In this document: positions 1-10,700 of the stretch, piece after piece
Layout of the letters: each line of letters starts with the position of its first letter
Position numbering within the stretch: position 1 is the first letter of the stretch
NCBI GenBank assembly: GCA_019925095.2
Contig: CM034403.1
Location: 3,601,690 to 3,665,689, forward strand
Length of the DNA: 64,000 bases
Reading direction: 5' to 3'
Source: Dendrolimus kikuchii
Taxonomy: Eukaryota; Arthropoda; Insecta; Lepidoptera; Lasiocampidae
Notes under the pieces: generated by a model
The model's database searches: none
The model's input: only the letters and a program-made list of their open reading frames with translations
What the model was told of the DNA's origin: nothing
Position numbers and translations under genes: made by a program

Positions 1-171
1 CTGATGATGGAGTCGGAAGGGGGCCATAGGAACTCCTGTACTAAACAAGACAGACCCGTCGTGTTTGGGCTCGTTTTACTTGTCTTGGCTAGCACTCTGC
101 TGCTACATGATATGGAGGATCTCAAAAGCTTGTATTTAAAAACCTTTTTAAAAAAGCTTATTTTTACATAA
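1..171. other. Unassigned G+C-richer segment at left edge
   Basis: This stretch is richer in G+C than the AT-rich DNA after it. One plus-strand frame is open from base 1 to a TAA at about 171 and includes a run of hydrophobic residues, but there is no splice site or family match to support a gene. The reverse complement resembles a dispersed lepidopteran repeat I have seen but cannot name. A repeat fragment is the more likely reading. Confidence 0.3.
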
Positions 172-271
172 CGTTCCATTTTATCATAATAGTGTATTTA
201 ATTCTTTTTTCAAAGTTTCCACGTAGAAGGGAATTAAATCACTAAATAATCACTAAAAAATGAAAAATAAA

Positions 272-590
272 TAACAGTTAAAAAAAAACTAAAAACATAC
301 GCTTTTATAGAAAATCCAACTAAAAAATAGAAAATAAATTTGAATTAAAAATAGTGTAAGAAAAAATGATTTTATTGTAAAAAAAGCGTGGGGTGCTTTT
401 CAGGATATTATCAAAATAACCCTTCTACATCTGTTCATAAAATATTTATAACTATTGATACCATGCACCCCACGCTTTTTTTACAATAAAATAATTTATT
501 CTTACACTATTTTTAATTCAAAGTTATTTTCTATTTTTTAGTTGGATTTTCTATAAAAGCGCTTTTTTTTAGTTTTTTTTAATCTATTAT
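272..590. repeat. Fold-back MITE with arms of about 120 bp
   Basis: The left arm (about 272-396) and right arm (465-about 588) are near-perfect reverse complements. Both run from an A/T-rich end through GAAAATCCAACTAAAAAATA and end inside at GCGTGGGGTGC / GCACCCCACGC. About 68 bp of unrelated DNA separates them. There is no reading frame. This fits a non-autonomous fold-back or long-TIR MITE. Confidence 0.8.
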
Positions 591-894
591 TTTCATAAAA
601 CATGATAGAATAGAATATACTTTGTAGCAGCGAAAGGTAGACCTTAAATGATACTTCAGATGGCAGAGAGTATTCACTGACGAGTGCTGACGTGAAAGAA
701 GGAAAAGAGATGTGGTTTTTTTTTTTCTTTTTTATAAATGCTTATTTATGAATACATTTTTTCTAACACTTACGTTTTTATCTGTTTGTCTAATACATAC
801 TACTATCTATTTACTACTTACTGCTGAATGTACATTTATACTATGTTATTTTTGTCTATTTATCTGCTACAACTTTTACAAACTATATTTTTAC
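591..894. other. No recognisable feature
   Basis: AT-rich DNA with homopolymer runs. The hydrophobic frame starting at 712 lacks coding character and runs straight into the hAT-like element. Confidence 0.5.
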
Positions 895-1633
895 TGGGGT
901 TGGGCCGAAATTCGTTTTACATTCGGTTTGACCGTATTTCGGCAGCTTGAGCCGCTTGATTTAAATGCCGAACATTCGGTGCAAGAAAAAAATAAAATGC
1001 ATGCACTATTTTGACTGAAATTAATAGAAATCATATCTTGTAATAACCGTAACATATAATTAAGCCTTTATAGAGTCATGGTCATTTATTTTAATTAGGA
1101 ACTTGTAAACCTTAACTTGCAATGTGATAAAAATTAAATAACATTAGTTTTTCTTAATTGAAGAGTCTTTGCCTAATTAAATAGACATCAAATTAAAAAA
1201 AAAACGTATTATTCCTCTAATAACCATGAGTAAGTTGTATAACTGCTTAATTGTAAAGCATAACTTGAATAAAATAAAAAATAAAAAAAACACTTCTAAG
1301 AGACATCAGCAATTACAACTTTAATTTTGATTGAAATCTTTTTTTTGCGACTAAACATCAAGAATTTAGAATTATAAAATGATGTTTTTTTCAATCAAAG
1401 GTCTAAAAATCTATTTTTTACCCACCTACTCGAAACAAAATTTGCCAGAGGCAGGTTATGGTGTAAAAACGCCAAAGATTCGGCGTTATCAAGTCACGAC
1501 AGCAATAAGTAACGACGTGTCGCTTTCGAGAAAGCGTGGCGAAATTAAACCGAAGTTCGGCCGAATTTTTTGTTGTAACCGAATATTCGGCCGAAGTTCG
1601 TATTCGGTTCAAACCACATTCGGCCCATCCCTA
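895..1633. mobile_element. hAT-type MITE (739 bp) with 8-bp target duplication
   Basis: The ends are inverted: the left begins TGGGGTTGGGCCGAA and the right, read inward, TAGGGATGGGCCGAA. Flanking octamers are ATTTTTAC (887-894) and ATTTTTAT (1634-1641), an 8-bp duplication with one mismatch, as expected for hAT transposition. GCCGAA/TTCGGC motifs recur near both ends. No transposase is encoded. The short frames inside, on both strands, are not genes. Confidence 0.75.
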
Positions 1634-1641
1634 ATTTTTAT

Positions 1642-2299
1642 TGCTTTATATTATATTAATATATACGAACTTGATTATCGGCTAAACTTAAGACTATATT
1701 TTTATTATACATCGTTAAATTACAAACGCCGGCAATTGTGTAATCTTACATGTATTTGAAAATACTTTATTATGACTATATTTAATCATGTTTACAATTT
1801 ACAAATTTATTTAAGTAATTAACATTTCTTAACCTTGTCATATTAGTGACTAAAAATGTCAAACGTTGCGATTAAACAAACATACAAGCATATTATTCAA
1901 TTGATGATTATTATATATTGATATAATTGTGTAAAAATGCTGTATTTTTTATTATTGACATAATACTTTTAAAAAATAATATAAATTTGATATAGTGATA
2001 ATTATGGACATTTTAAAATAAATATTGTGATTTTTATGGACCTATGTGTATTCAGACACAAAATATTTTTCTTAATGAATTTATGAATAAATTAACATTA
2101 TATCATCAAGATTCAATTGAGAGGTAGTTGACCTTTTTGGAAATATATTCAATAGTATTTAAATAATAGCATTTCCTGTATAACGAGGGAATTAATAAAT
2201 AAATACATTTTTATTTAATCAACAAAGACACAATTACAATAAACAAGGAGCCAAATTATGTGTTACGAATTTAAATACATATAATAATAAACCAGTATT
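1642..2299. other. No recognisable feature
   Basis: Very AT-rich with no conserved frame, inverted repeat or RNA gene visible. Confidence 0.5.
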
Positions 2300-2528
2300 T
2301 ATTTTTTATTGCAGGAGTTCAGCAGACAGGCAGACGGCCCACTTGATGGAAAGCGGTTACCATCGCCTATGGACATCTGCAACACCAAAGGTGCTACAAA
2401 TGCGATGCTGCTCTCTTAAGGGAGGCTGGAACCTGGTCACTAATGCCGGAACACAACACAAGGTCGTTATGGCGGCATACTCTAGACTAGGGGTGATCGC
2501 CATCCAGTCGAGCAAACACCCTACCACT
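2300..2528 (-). mobile_element. A-family SINE-like element, copy A1 (truncated)
   Basis: Family A is about 320 bp. In its own orientation it begins near GTGCAGGAACGGAGAAAG and ends ...CTGCTGAACTCCTGCAATAAAAAA, a poly(A)-type end that implies retroposition. No clear pol III A or B box is seen, so it could be a SINE or a short 3' LINE relic. This copy reads poly-T first on the plus strand and lacks the element's 5' third, the usual truncation. Confidence 0.8.
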
Positions 2529-2599
2529 ATAACATAATTAAGGTTTAGTCCATAGATCATAGAGTACAATGGTACGCGTTATCATAAAGACATGTTTAA

Positions 2600-2870
2600 T
2601 AATAAATAATATCAGCTTATAAATATCCCACTGCTGGGCTCGGGCATCTCATTATAGGGAACGGATAGTATACCCGCCACGCTCTTCCAAGGCAGCTTGG
2701 CAGGTTTGACACATCGGTTATCTCGATGTGCAGATTGCATAACGATGTTTTCCTTCACCGTTGTTAGCACGTGGTATTTGTAACAATATGCACATTAGAT
2801 AACATGCGTTCCGGCCAGGATCGAACCCGCGCCCTTTGAGTTTGAGACGCGTACGCTAGCCATTACGCAG
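2600..2870 (-). mobile_element. E-family tRNA-derived SINE, copy E1
   Basis: Read on the minus strand, the head (about 2868-2806) carries an A-box-like TGGCTAGCGT and a clear B box, GGTTCGATCC. The body follows (GGTGAAGGAAAACATCG, then GAGATAACCGATGTG), with the tail GAGCCCAGCAGTGGGATA and a short AT-rich end. Intact pol III boxes make it a tRNA-derived SINE; the body is widespread in Lepidoptera. This is the most complete of four pieces in the window. Confidence 0.8.
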
Positions 2871-3138
2871 AAAGTCATGTTTGTAAGTATGTATCTATCC
2901 CACGGAAACAATGACATTTGTCGAGTTACAAAGTATTCTAATTATTGAGCCGGTATATAAGCTCACTCTATGTCGAGTTTCATTTAAATCCGTTCATTAG
3001 TTTTCATGTAATGTCACAGACATTAATCTTAAGTTGTATTTTTGAAATCTGCTGGTCTGAATTAGGCCCCATAATTTTCTCTGTTTTAAATTCACTATGC
3101 AAACCTGACTCCTTTACAAACTTATAATATTATAGATT

Positions 3139-3811
3139 AGTTTTTACCCGCGGCTTCGTTCGCGTCAATTTTATCCCACGGGAACCGTGCATTTTTCTTT
3201 TCCAAACAGTCTACCTCTGTGCAGGAACGGGGAAAGAATATAATTTCCTGCGGTCTAGCCAGGTGGTAGAGTGCCCATCTGGATGGCTACCACACCTGGT
3301 CTAGAGTATGCCGCCATAACAGCCTGAGTTGTGTTCCGGCATTAATGGACAAGTTGCAGTCTCCCTTTAGAGAGTGTCAGCACATTGGTAGCACCTCTGT
3401 TGTTACAATTGTCCATAGGTAACCGCTTTCCATCAGGTGCGCTGGCTCCGTGTCTGCTGAACTCATGCCAAAAAAAAATCAGCCGTTCTGGCGTAATTGA
3501 ATTTTCGCTTTTATGTAATTAGTATACATTTTTTACTCATAGATTTATGTTATTTAGTTTTAGTTTATACTGGTTTCGCTAGTCACCTGCCTTCGCACAG
3601 CCGGACTTGACAAGGTTCGCCGTTGACGGATACGTCAAGGAGGACTATATATATTAGTATATAGCGTGACGATATATAGCCTATAGCCTTCCTCGATAAA
3701 TGGGCTATCTATCACTGAAAGCATTTTTCAAATCAGACCAGTAGTTCCTGAGATTAGCGCATTCAAACAAACAAACAAACCAACTCTTCAGCTTTATATA
3801 TTAGTATAAGA
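3139..3811 (+). mobile_element. D-family repeat, copy D1, interrupted by A2
   Basis: Family D opens with a CCCGCGGCTTCG-type motif and ends TTTATA(A)TATTAGTATAG. The body contains GCCTATAGCCTTCCTCGATA and TTTTTCAAATCAGACCAG. It is a common short lepidopteran repeat; whether it is a SINE or a Helitron relative cannot be settled here. This copy is split by the A2 insertion (3219-3478), and a B element abuts its 3' end at 3811. Confidence 0.65.
3219..3478 (+). mobile_element. A-family element, copy A2
   Basis: Sense orientation, from GTGCAGGAACGG to GCTGAACTCATGCC plus an A run. It has lost a 5' internal part and is nested inside D1, so it is younger than D1. Confidence 0.75.
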
Positions 3812-3982
3812 TACATACATACATACATAACTTCACGCCAGTTCCCTTGCGGGGTAGGCACGAACAACAGAGTGCCATTTAGGCTTATTCTTACACACCT
3901 CACTTGCCTCTTTGACATTCATAACTCTTGTCATGCAAGCTCGTCTCTTCTTAAGGCTCCTGACATCACCTTCTGCTAGTAT
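3811..3982 (-). mobile_element. B-family LINE 3' end, copy B1
   Basis: Family B copies are the extreme 3' end of a non-LTR retrotransposon: the last codons of ORF2, a TGA stop and a (TATG)n tail instead of poly(A). The peptide contains [20 protein letters not shown] and ends AYPARELA. This copy reads on the minus strand, so the tail appears as ATACATAC at its left end. It covers about the last 55 codons. Confidence 0.8.
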
Positions 3983-4470
3983 AAAATAAGTGTGCGAAAT
4001 TTCATACTCCTCCGTGCGCGCAATTTTCGTAAAAAGGCGTACAAAGTTTTTGCTTCACCTATTAATATAATGATAATAGGTAACCCAATTTATTGTTTCC
4101 CACGTTTTATAGTAACTGGACTAATTACTACTGCATTAAGAAGTGAATAAGTTAAAACGTTTACTGGGTGGGTTGTCACGCATTCGCATTACTCGTAAAA
4201 ACTTAGCTTGATTCAATTCATTTATGAGTAGTAAGTTTTGTTGTTAATGATGGCTGCTATAGTAATACTATCTGCGAAATAATTAATAAACACCGCTGAT
4301 AGTTCTTAGTAAGATTAAATAACAGGAAAGTAATTATTTAATTATTAAAAAGAGCAGGTTATAAATGACAAGAGTCACGATACCGTCTACAGTAATCTTG
4401 AACTAAAATTTTGACCCCATTACTTTAATTGTTAAATAAATCCTTATTTTATTTATAGATTAAAATAGAG
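3983..4470. other. No recognisable feature
   Basis: AT-rich unique-looking sequence between B1 and A3 with no credible frame. Confidence 0.5.
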
Positions 4471-4630
4471 TAGTTTTTTTTATTGCATGAGTTCAGCAGA
4501 CAGGCAGACGGTCCACTTTATGGAAAGCGGTTACCATCGCGTATGGACATTTGCAACACTAAAGGTGCTACAAATGCGCTGCTGCTCTCTTAATCGAGAC
4601 TGGAACCGGGCCACTGATGCCGGAACAATA
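4471..4630 (-). mobile_element. A-family element, copy A3 (partial)
   Basis: It begins with a T run and GCATGAGTTCAGCAGACAGG, matches the family to CCACTGATGCCGGAACA, then departs into unrelated sequence. The splice-acceptor-like GCAG of the family is GCATG here. Confidence 0.7.
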
Positions 4631-5006
4631 GCCTCGCTGGAAGATCATCCTTTCGGAGGAGCATTCCATCTCAGTCTTCCAACTAGTATTGGGCAGTACA
4701 TGATTTTAAAATGAGTTTGTAAGAGTCATAAGACATTTTGTACTGAATCGGTACAATATTCCACTTCAAATGAGGCGAGGACGTTTGTGCAGTTTATACC
4801 GTGGCAGTACATTTGAAGCGATGAGGCCGGTGAGGCGGTGAGCGTCAATCCCTCATTTGTCCCATTCAAAACTAGTTCGGAAATGTTCGTTAAGAATCGG
4901 ATGTACTCGGCCTCGGTCACCTCATTTTACTAGAAGTCGTACTAACTATCACATAGTCATATTCTCCCTCTTTGTCATGTCAATATCCGTAAAGGCGTTA
5001 TTATAC
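4631..5006. other. Unassigned sequence after A3
   Basis: The segment does not match family A. Its minus strand has a short open frame (4726-4920) without recognisable motifs. It may be the remnant of another element, but nothing decisive is visible. Confidence 0.35.
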
Positions 5007-5429
5007 TACATACATACATAACTTCACGCCAGTTCCCTTGCGGGGTAGGCACGAACAACAGAGTGCCATTTAGGCTTATACTTACACACCTCACTTGCCT
5101 CTTTGACATTCATAACTCTTGTCATGCAAGCTCGTCTGTTCTTAAGGCTCCTGACATCACCTTCTGCTAGTACACGATCAATTTGATCATGGAAGGTGTG
5201 TCGTGGCCTTCCACGACTTCTGCATCCATCCACTTTTGCATTGTATATCTGTTTAGTCATTCTTTCATCTATTATACTGTTGTAGCATAAGCCTTGTTCC
5301 GTCCTTCCTCTTACTTTTGAGTAGTAGCGCGACAACAATTTTGAAATTTTGAGCCGTAGCAGTACAAATTTATTTTGTACGGGACAAATGTACTGGCTCA
5401 CAGGTGTACTGCTCATCGCGACCACCAAC
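5007..5429 (-). pseudogene. B-family LINE 3' end, copy B2 (longest)
   Basis: An open frame of about 134 codons on the minus strand ends ...[11 protein letters not shown] before the (TATG)n tail. It is the longest B copy and adds upstream residues (LLSRYYSKVRGRTEQGL, DERMTKQIYNAKVDGCRSR) not present in most others. The basic GRPRHTFHDQIDRV block resembles the GRPxxxWxDxI segment near the C-terminus of many non-LTR reverse transcriptases. The catalytic domain itself is absent. Confidence 0.75.
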
Positions 5430-6003
5430 TATTAGGGTCGTCCTGTATCTATAATATTATTCCAGATGAAGCCGCATCTGGACGCAGCTTTATCACTAGC
5501 GTATGACAGCAGTCGTTTATCAATTCTATTGTTAATTTGGCATAATTTGTCTTGTAACTAAACTATCTTAACTCCGGTCAAAGCAATTCATTTAATATTG
5601 AATAATTTTTACAATTCACTTATACTTTACAAATATCGATATGTTGAAAAATATGTAGGTACTAATTAACATGGAGGTAGGCACAGTTGCGTATTAAATA
5701 CAGGTTGTTGTAATTTTTTTGTACGAGCAAGTAACAAGTTTCTTTCCGACCAATTTTAAATCTAAATTATATGTATAGATCAAGTTAGTCGAATGTGACC
5801 TTGAAACTTTTTTTTATTAACTCCCACATTCACAAGAAAGATGATTATCTCATAACATTTAAATTAGTTAAGCCTTAGGCACGTGTAAAATTCAAATGCT
5901 TAATATTTTATCAATATACATACATATAATATTAATGAATGTTAATGAAACTGGTGCCCAATTCTGCTATTTTAATACCTTGGGCATTGCGAAGATATTT
6001 AAT
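5430..6003. other. No recognisable feature
   Basis: AT-rich sequence between B2 and A4; no motif or frame of note. Confidence 0.5.
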
Positions 6004-6301
6004 TTCTTTTTTATTGGTTGAGTTTAGCAGACAGACAGACGGTCCACCTGAAAGCGGTTATCATCGCCAATGGACATTTGCAACACCAAAGGTGCTACAA
6101 ATGCGCTGCTGCTCTTTTAAGGGAGACTGGAACCTGGCCACTAATGCCGAAACACAACTCAAGGTTGTTATGGCGGCATACTTTAGACCTGGGGTGGTAG
6201 CATCCAGACGGGCAGACCTTTCCCTGGCTGTTAGTTGTTTGTCGCCTCTTACAACAGGCCGCCCGGCCGTAGGAAATTGTATTCTTTCTCCGTTCCTGTG
6301 A
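6004..6301 (-). mobile_element. A-family element, copy A4 (near full length)
   Basis: It runs from a T run and GGTTGAGTTTAGCAGACAGA to TTTCTCCGTTCCTG. It carries the GGCCGCCCGGCCG block that truncated copies lack. Confidence 0.8.
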
Positions 6302-6793
6302 TGAATACGATATGATAGAATAATAAATTCGTATTCTACTAAATCCACAGTAACTTAGATACCGTCGCGGCGAAATAATAGTAGAAAAAACAGGTATTAT
6401 TAGCAGAAATGGTCTGAGCCGAAATAAATATTGAAAAGCTGCCAAAAGTTTATGCTGGAAGTACTCTCTCACCCGAGTGCTCTCGCCATGTCTCACCAAG
6501 GGCACTCGGGCGAGAGTTAGAGTGAAAGTGCAACCTTGTACTCTCTCGTTTATTCTGTAAAGGTTGTGAAGGTCTAGAAGATGGATCAGTTAGAACACTG
6601 CGCTGTACTGAATGACCCGAGTGCACAACACTAAAAACTTTGACTCGGGCACAAAAGCCGACTCGGAGCGGAGAGCAGACAAGGCGAAGCGAGACAAAAA
6701 GAGACGAGGCGAGTGGACCATGTACACTCTCGCACTCATCATGCCTCGCAATGCCTCGAGGAGAGTGTACAGACAGTTTTCGCTTATAAATAT
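6302..6793. other. G+C-rich unassigned segment with hairpins
   Basis: From about 6470 the sequence is rich in CTCG/CGAG. It holds an inverted pair CCCGAGTGC...GCACTCGGG (about 6473-6515) and a second TGTACACTCTC (6721-6731) ... GAGAGTGTACA (6761-6771), just before a solo LTR. The open frames on both strands look like composition effects. Probably decayed element DNA. Confidence 0.4.
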
Positions 6794-7239
6794 TGTTACA
6801 TGCCGACAAAAGTGAACGCACACCTGCCTGCCATAAAGCACATTTTATTACCTTCCCGCATTTGGACTTCTTTTGTTTTCTTAGAAACACAGCCTATTGT
6901 GTATTGTACTAGTTTAAGCAGGAATAATTAAGCAGATGTGCGGATTACGTTTTCTGGGAAATTGCGTCGACGCTTGGCAGGTAGACATATTGTATTTGTA
7001 TAGTTTAGTATAAAACAATGCCCGAACGGAGGGGTGAGGCAGTCAAGCGACGATTACGATACGAGCAAGACGTGTGTACATTTTAGTGACGGACTTTGCG
7101 CGTGTTATTGAATTGTGCATTACATTTGTACTTATTGCGTCCAGTTATATTTGTACCTGTGTTATACGTGTTTGTAAAGTTCTAATAAATTTTATAGTAA
7201 TTCCAACGGCATTTTAATTCGAGTCCTGTACTCGTAACA
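6794..7239 (+). mobile_element. Solo LTR, copy 1 (446 bp)
   Basis: It begins TGTTACATGCCGAC and ends ACTCGTAACA, the TG...CA form of an LTR. It is flanked by ATAT on both sides (6790-6793 and 7240-7243). An AATAAA-like AATAAATTTTATAG lies near the end. It is homologous to the reverse complement of 9681-10182 across CGACAAA...CACCTGC and CATTTTATTACC. No internal retrotransposon genes adjoin it, so it is the scar of LTR-LTR recombination. Confidence 0.75.
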
Positions 7240-7251
7240 ATATTTATAAAG

Positions 7252-7500
7252 ACAAAGTGGCGTGGCACGGGCACGCTATTGGAATTAACAGAATGTCGAA
7301 ATCAGGCAAACCTACGACTGAAACGATAGTGTTCGATAATTTTGACGATATAGCAGAATTGGACCCCAGTTACTAACTCGTCAACGTTTTCTACTATTAT
7401 TCCGCCGCGACGGTACCGACAAGATATCGTGGGTTTAGTAGAATACGAATTTTTCACACTATCGTACATTGAATATCTTCGAAACGCCATGGTAGTGAAA
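7252..7500. repeat. F-family repeat, copy F1
   Basis: Opens near GTGGCGTGGCACGGGCACGC and shares its body with 60638-60885, notably CTATTATTCC-CCGCGA and GAATATCTTCG-AACGCCA. Only two copies are seen here. No coding capacity. Confidence 0.5.
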
Positions 7501-7514
7501 TAACAGAATAGGGC

Positions 7515-7582
7515 ATATGGGCCGACTGGTCACTTGATAGAAAGTGCTTACCGTGGTTACGAGCGTTTCTAACACCAAAGTT
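7515..7582 (-). mobile_element. A-family remnant, copy A5
   Basis: A diverged match (GGCCGACTGGTCACTTGATA through TAACACCAAAG) to the 3' part of family A. Short and degraded. Confidence 0.5.
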
Positions 7583-7796
7583 TTTCCCGACGTTTTGTTG
7601 ACCTGTAAAAAATTTTTATAACACCCTGTGTCAAAATATTATATACATATTTATCATTTATTATCACCACATACACAAGATGTTCAGGATTCTGGTGTTG
7701 CAGATTTTACTACATTCTAACCCTGAGATCTTACAGATAGTACTACTACTTACTATGACACAACTATTAATTTGCTTTAATATTTGTTGATTTCAG

Positions 7797-10700
7797 TTGT
7801 CTTATACCTGAATGTGATGATATGAATTCAACAGTCAAACCACCTGCTTGGTGGCCTGATGAAGCAATAGATAGATGTTCAAGACCAGTTCTCAAAGAGG
7901 GTAATATTGAAGATGCTTGTAACAAAATTAGTTTTACAAATGAAACTGAACAATGCACTGAATGGATTTATGAAAATGATAACACTGTTGTAGCTGCTGT
8001 AAGTAATCTTGCTTTATCATGTATACTTTAAGACCTTATACGCAATACGCAGCTAGCCGCAGTCCAGACTGCCGGTTGACCGCAGTATGCGGTTGCATAT
8101 GGGGCTTGCAGTATAGCACTGATCGGCTATGGAGCTGCAGCGCGTTTCGAATAACCGCGTCGATTCCAGAACAGCCACGTGTCATAGAAATCAGTTTTCA
8201 TACATTTTCGTACCTGCAACCAACCGGATGGCTGACCGGAACTGCGGCTAGCCGCATGGTGCTTGGTGCATGGTATTTCTATATATATTTTTCCTTCTTT
8301 GCAGCTGTAAACAGGATTTCGTATTAACTTTGCATCTAGGTATTTAGACCCAAGATGTTATGTTTTGACGGTGATCTAGGCTCAGTATTCTGCTTATAGT
8401 CTTGAGGGACTATGGGTAGAATACAATATAAATAAGTTAAGTTCTCTTTTATTGTATTACATTATTACTACTTATATTAGTTTATAATATTGTAGACCTG
8501 TATAAATTTTATGTAGGTACCATATAACGAAGAATATAAAAAGATATATTTTTATGAAATTTTTCCTTCATGCCCGTTATGTTTTTCGGGCGTTATTTTT
8601 TTATTTTGTGTTCATATCTCCTGAACTTACAATGATCTGGCCGATTGCCAGATTTCAAGGGTGCAAGGGTAAGAGGGAATGGAGATAAATGGACTCACCC
8701 GTAATAATATGAGCTGAGTAACCGGAGCGTCTGCGATACAGGAGCAGCAGTGCGTGTTCTCTTGTTATATATCTCCCGCTTCACAACTAGATTCACTTGC
8801 CACTTATCACCAAGCTCTTGGAACCCGATTAGTATTGCAATTGGGTGGATATCTCAAATGCGCGCGCGATGCGTGAATGTCTTTACGACGGATCGATTCA
8901 GACTGATCGTTGAGACGCGGAAGTGCGGGGTAAATTACTTTTTCGGGGAATCATCGTTCGTTACGCGGTGGCGTGAACATACAAGATATCGAAATGAAAA
9001 AAGAAGTGAAATATCTGATACGGAGTTTTTCAAAAAGGGGTGTCATGACATTTCTTCGAAGTCGGCAGTGCGTTTATAACAACCTGTGATGTAACAATTG
9101 TCCATAGGCCACGATAACTGCTTGCCATCAAGTAAGCCGCCGATTGGTCCGCTATATTTTCGCAATAGAAAAATCCTGTTTTATGGACTAAAATTTTCAT
9201 TAAAATCCGTTGTCCTGATTCTGAGCCTATTCGAAACTAACTTTCGGATTAGCTGAGCATACAAGTATTATAAAAACGATAATTCATCCTAATAAATAAG
9301 ACGTCGAATAAACAGGAATTCTTACTTAAATTTTGGCAATAATTTTGTAGCGAAAAACAGACACTTTCTATTTTATTTGTGTATATAAACTTTATGGATG
9401 GAAAAGTGGATGGATGCCGAAGTCGTGAAAGGCCACGACACACCTTCCATGATCAAATTGATCGTGTACTAGCAGAAGTTGATGTCAGGAGCCTTAAGAA
9501 CAGACGAGCGTGCATGACAAGAGCTATGAATGTCAAAGAAGCAAGTGAGGTGTGTAAGAATAAGCCTAAATGGCGCTCTGTTGTCCGTGCCTACCCCGCA
9601 AGGGAACTGGCGTGAAGTTATGTATGTATTTATGTATGTATAAACGTTATGTTGGAGATGAGAATATCACCCAACATATTTGTTACGAGTCGCGAGACTC
9701 GAATTAAAATACCGTTAGAATTACTATAGAGTTTAGTAGAACAATACAGAACACGTATAACACAGGTACAAATATAACCGAACACAACAAGTCCAAACGT
9801 AATGCAGAAGGTCGTAATTCAATAAATCGCGCAAAGTCCGTCACTTATTAGATTCCCGATTGTAGTACACACGTCTCGCTTCGCTGGTGGTTCTCGCTCG
9901 ACTAACTCCTCCCTCAATCGGGCCATTGCTTTATACTGCACAAATGCAATATGTCCGCCCGGCAGCGTGGACCGAATTTCCTAGAATCAGCTTGTACTTT
10001 AAATCCGTAACACCTGGTTAATGATTACAATACAGCAATAGGCCGTATGCCAATAAGTAAACAAAAGAAGACGACCATAAAAGAATTTCAATGTTATTAG
10101 TTCAAATGCCGACGGGTAATAAATGTGCTTTGTTTCAGATATGCAGGTGAATTTTGTCTTTGTCGGGACCTGAGTTGTAACAATATTATTTATGTGTCAA
10201 AGCATCAGTTGAGAAACGTCATCAGCGCCTTCCATTAGTAGCTCACAATGGCCAAAATACTGCGACCGCGGTCGTTGTGGTCGTGGCGAAAACGTCACTT
10301 ACGACGTCATCATTTTCGATCACACAACGCTCACAACGACCCATTACAAGAGCTGGGTCGAATAACCGTTCCACTTGAGTTTACGATTGTGACGCCGGCA
10401 AGCAAGTGGAACGGGAAAAATCGCGGTCGTGAACGTAGTCGTTGTGACACTCTAGTGGAACACATGTCTGTCCTTAACGCCCTGTACAAGTAAAACGCTG
10501 CATACTGTGTATAAATTATATTGTAGTACAACTGTGAGCATTAAAGCTAATCTGAGTATATCCATGATCAAATTGATAGTGTACTAGCAGAAGATGATGT
10601 CAGGAGTCTTAAGAACAGACGAGCTTGCATGACAAGAGTTATGAATGTCAAAGAGGCAAGTGAGGTGTGTAAGAATAAGCCTAAATGGCACTCTGTTGTT

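Noticed and set aside
1..171. Small membrane-protein-like frame at the left edge
   Set aside because: No splice site or homologue recognised, and the reverse strand looks like a dispersed repeat.
712..1014. Hydrophobic 100-codon frame
   Set aside because: It comes from T-rich DNA and runs across the hAT boundary and target duplication at 887-895.
2806..2868. tRNA gene on the minus strand
   Set aside because: A and B boxes are present, but no acceptor stem or anticodon arm can be folded; it is the head of an E-family SINE.
6450..6931. Overlapping frames on both strands of the G+C-rich segment
   Set aside because: No domain motif; the frames run into the solo LTR and reflect low stop density.
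8750..9079. 109-codon frame in a transporter intron
   Set aside because: No acceptor and donor pair fits the transporter phase, and no motif is recognisable.
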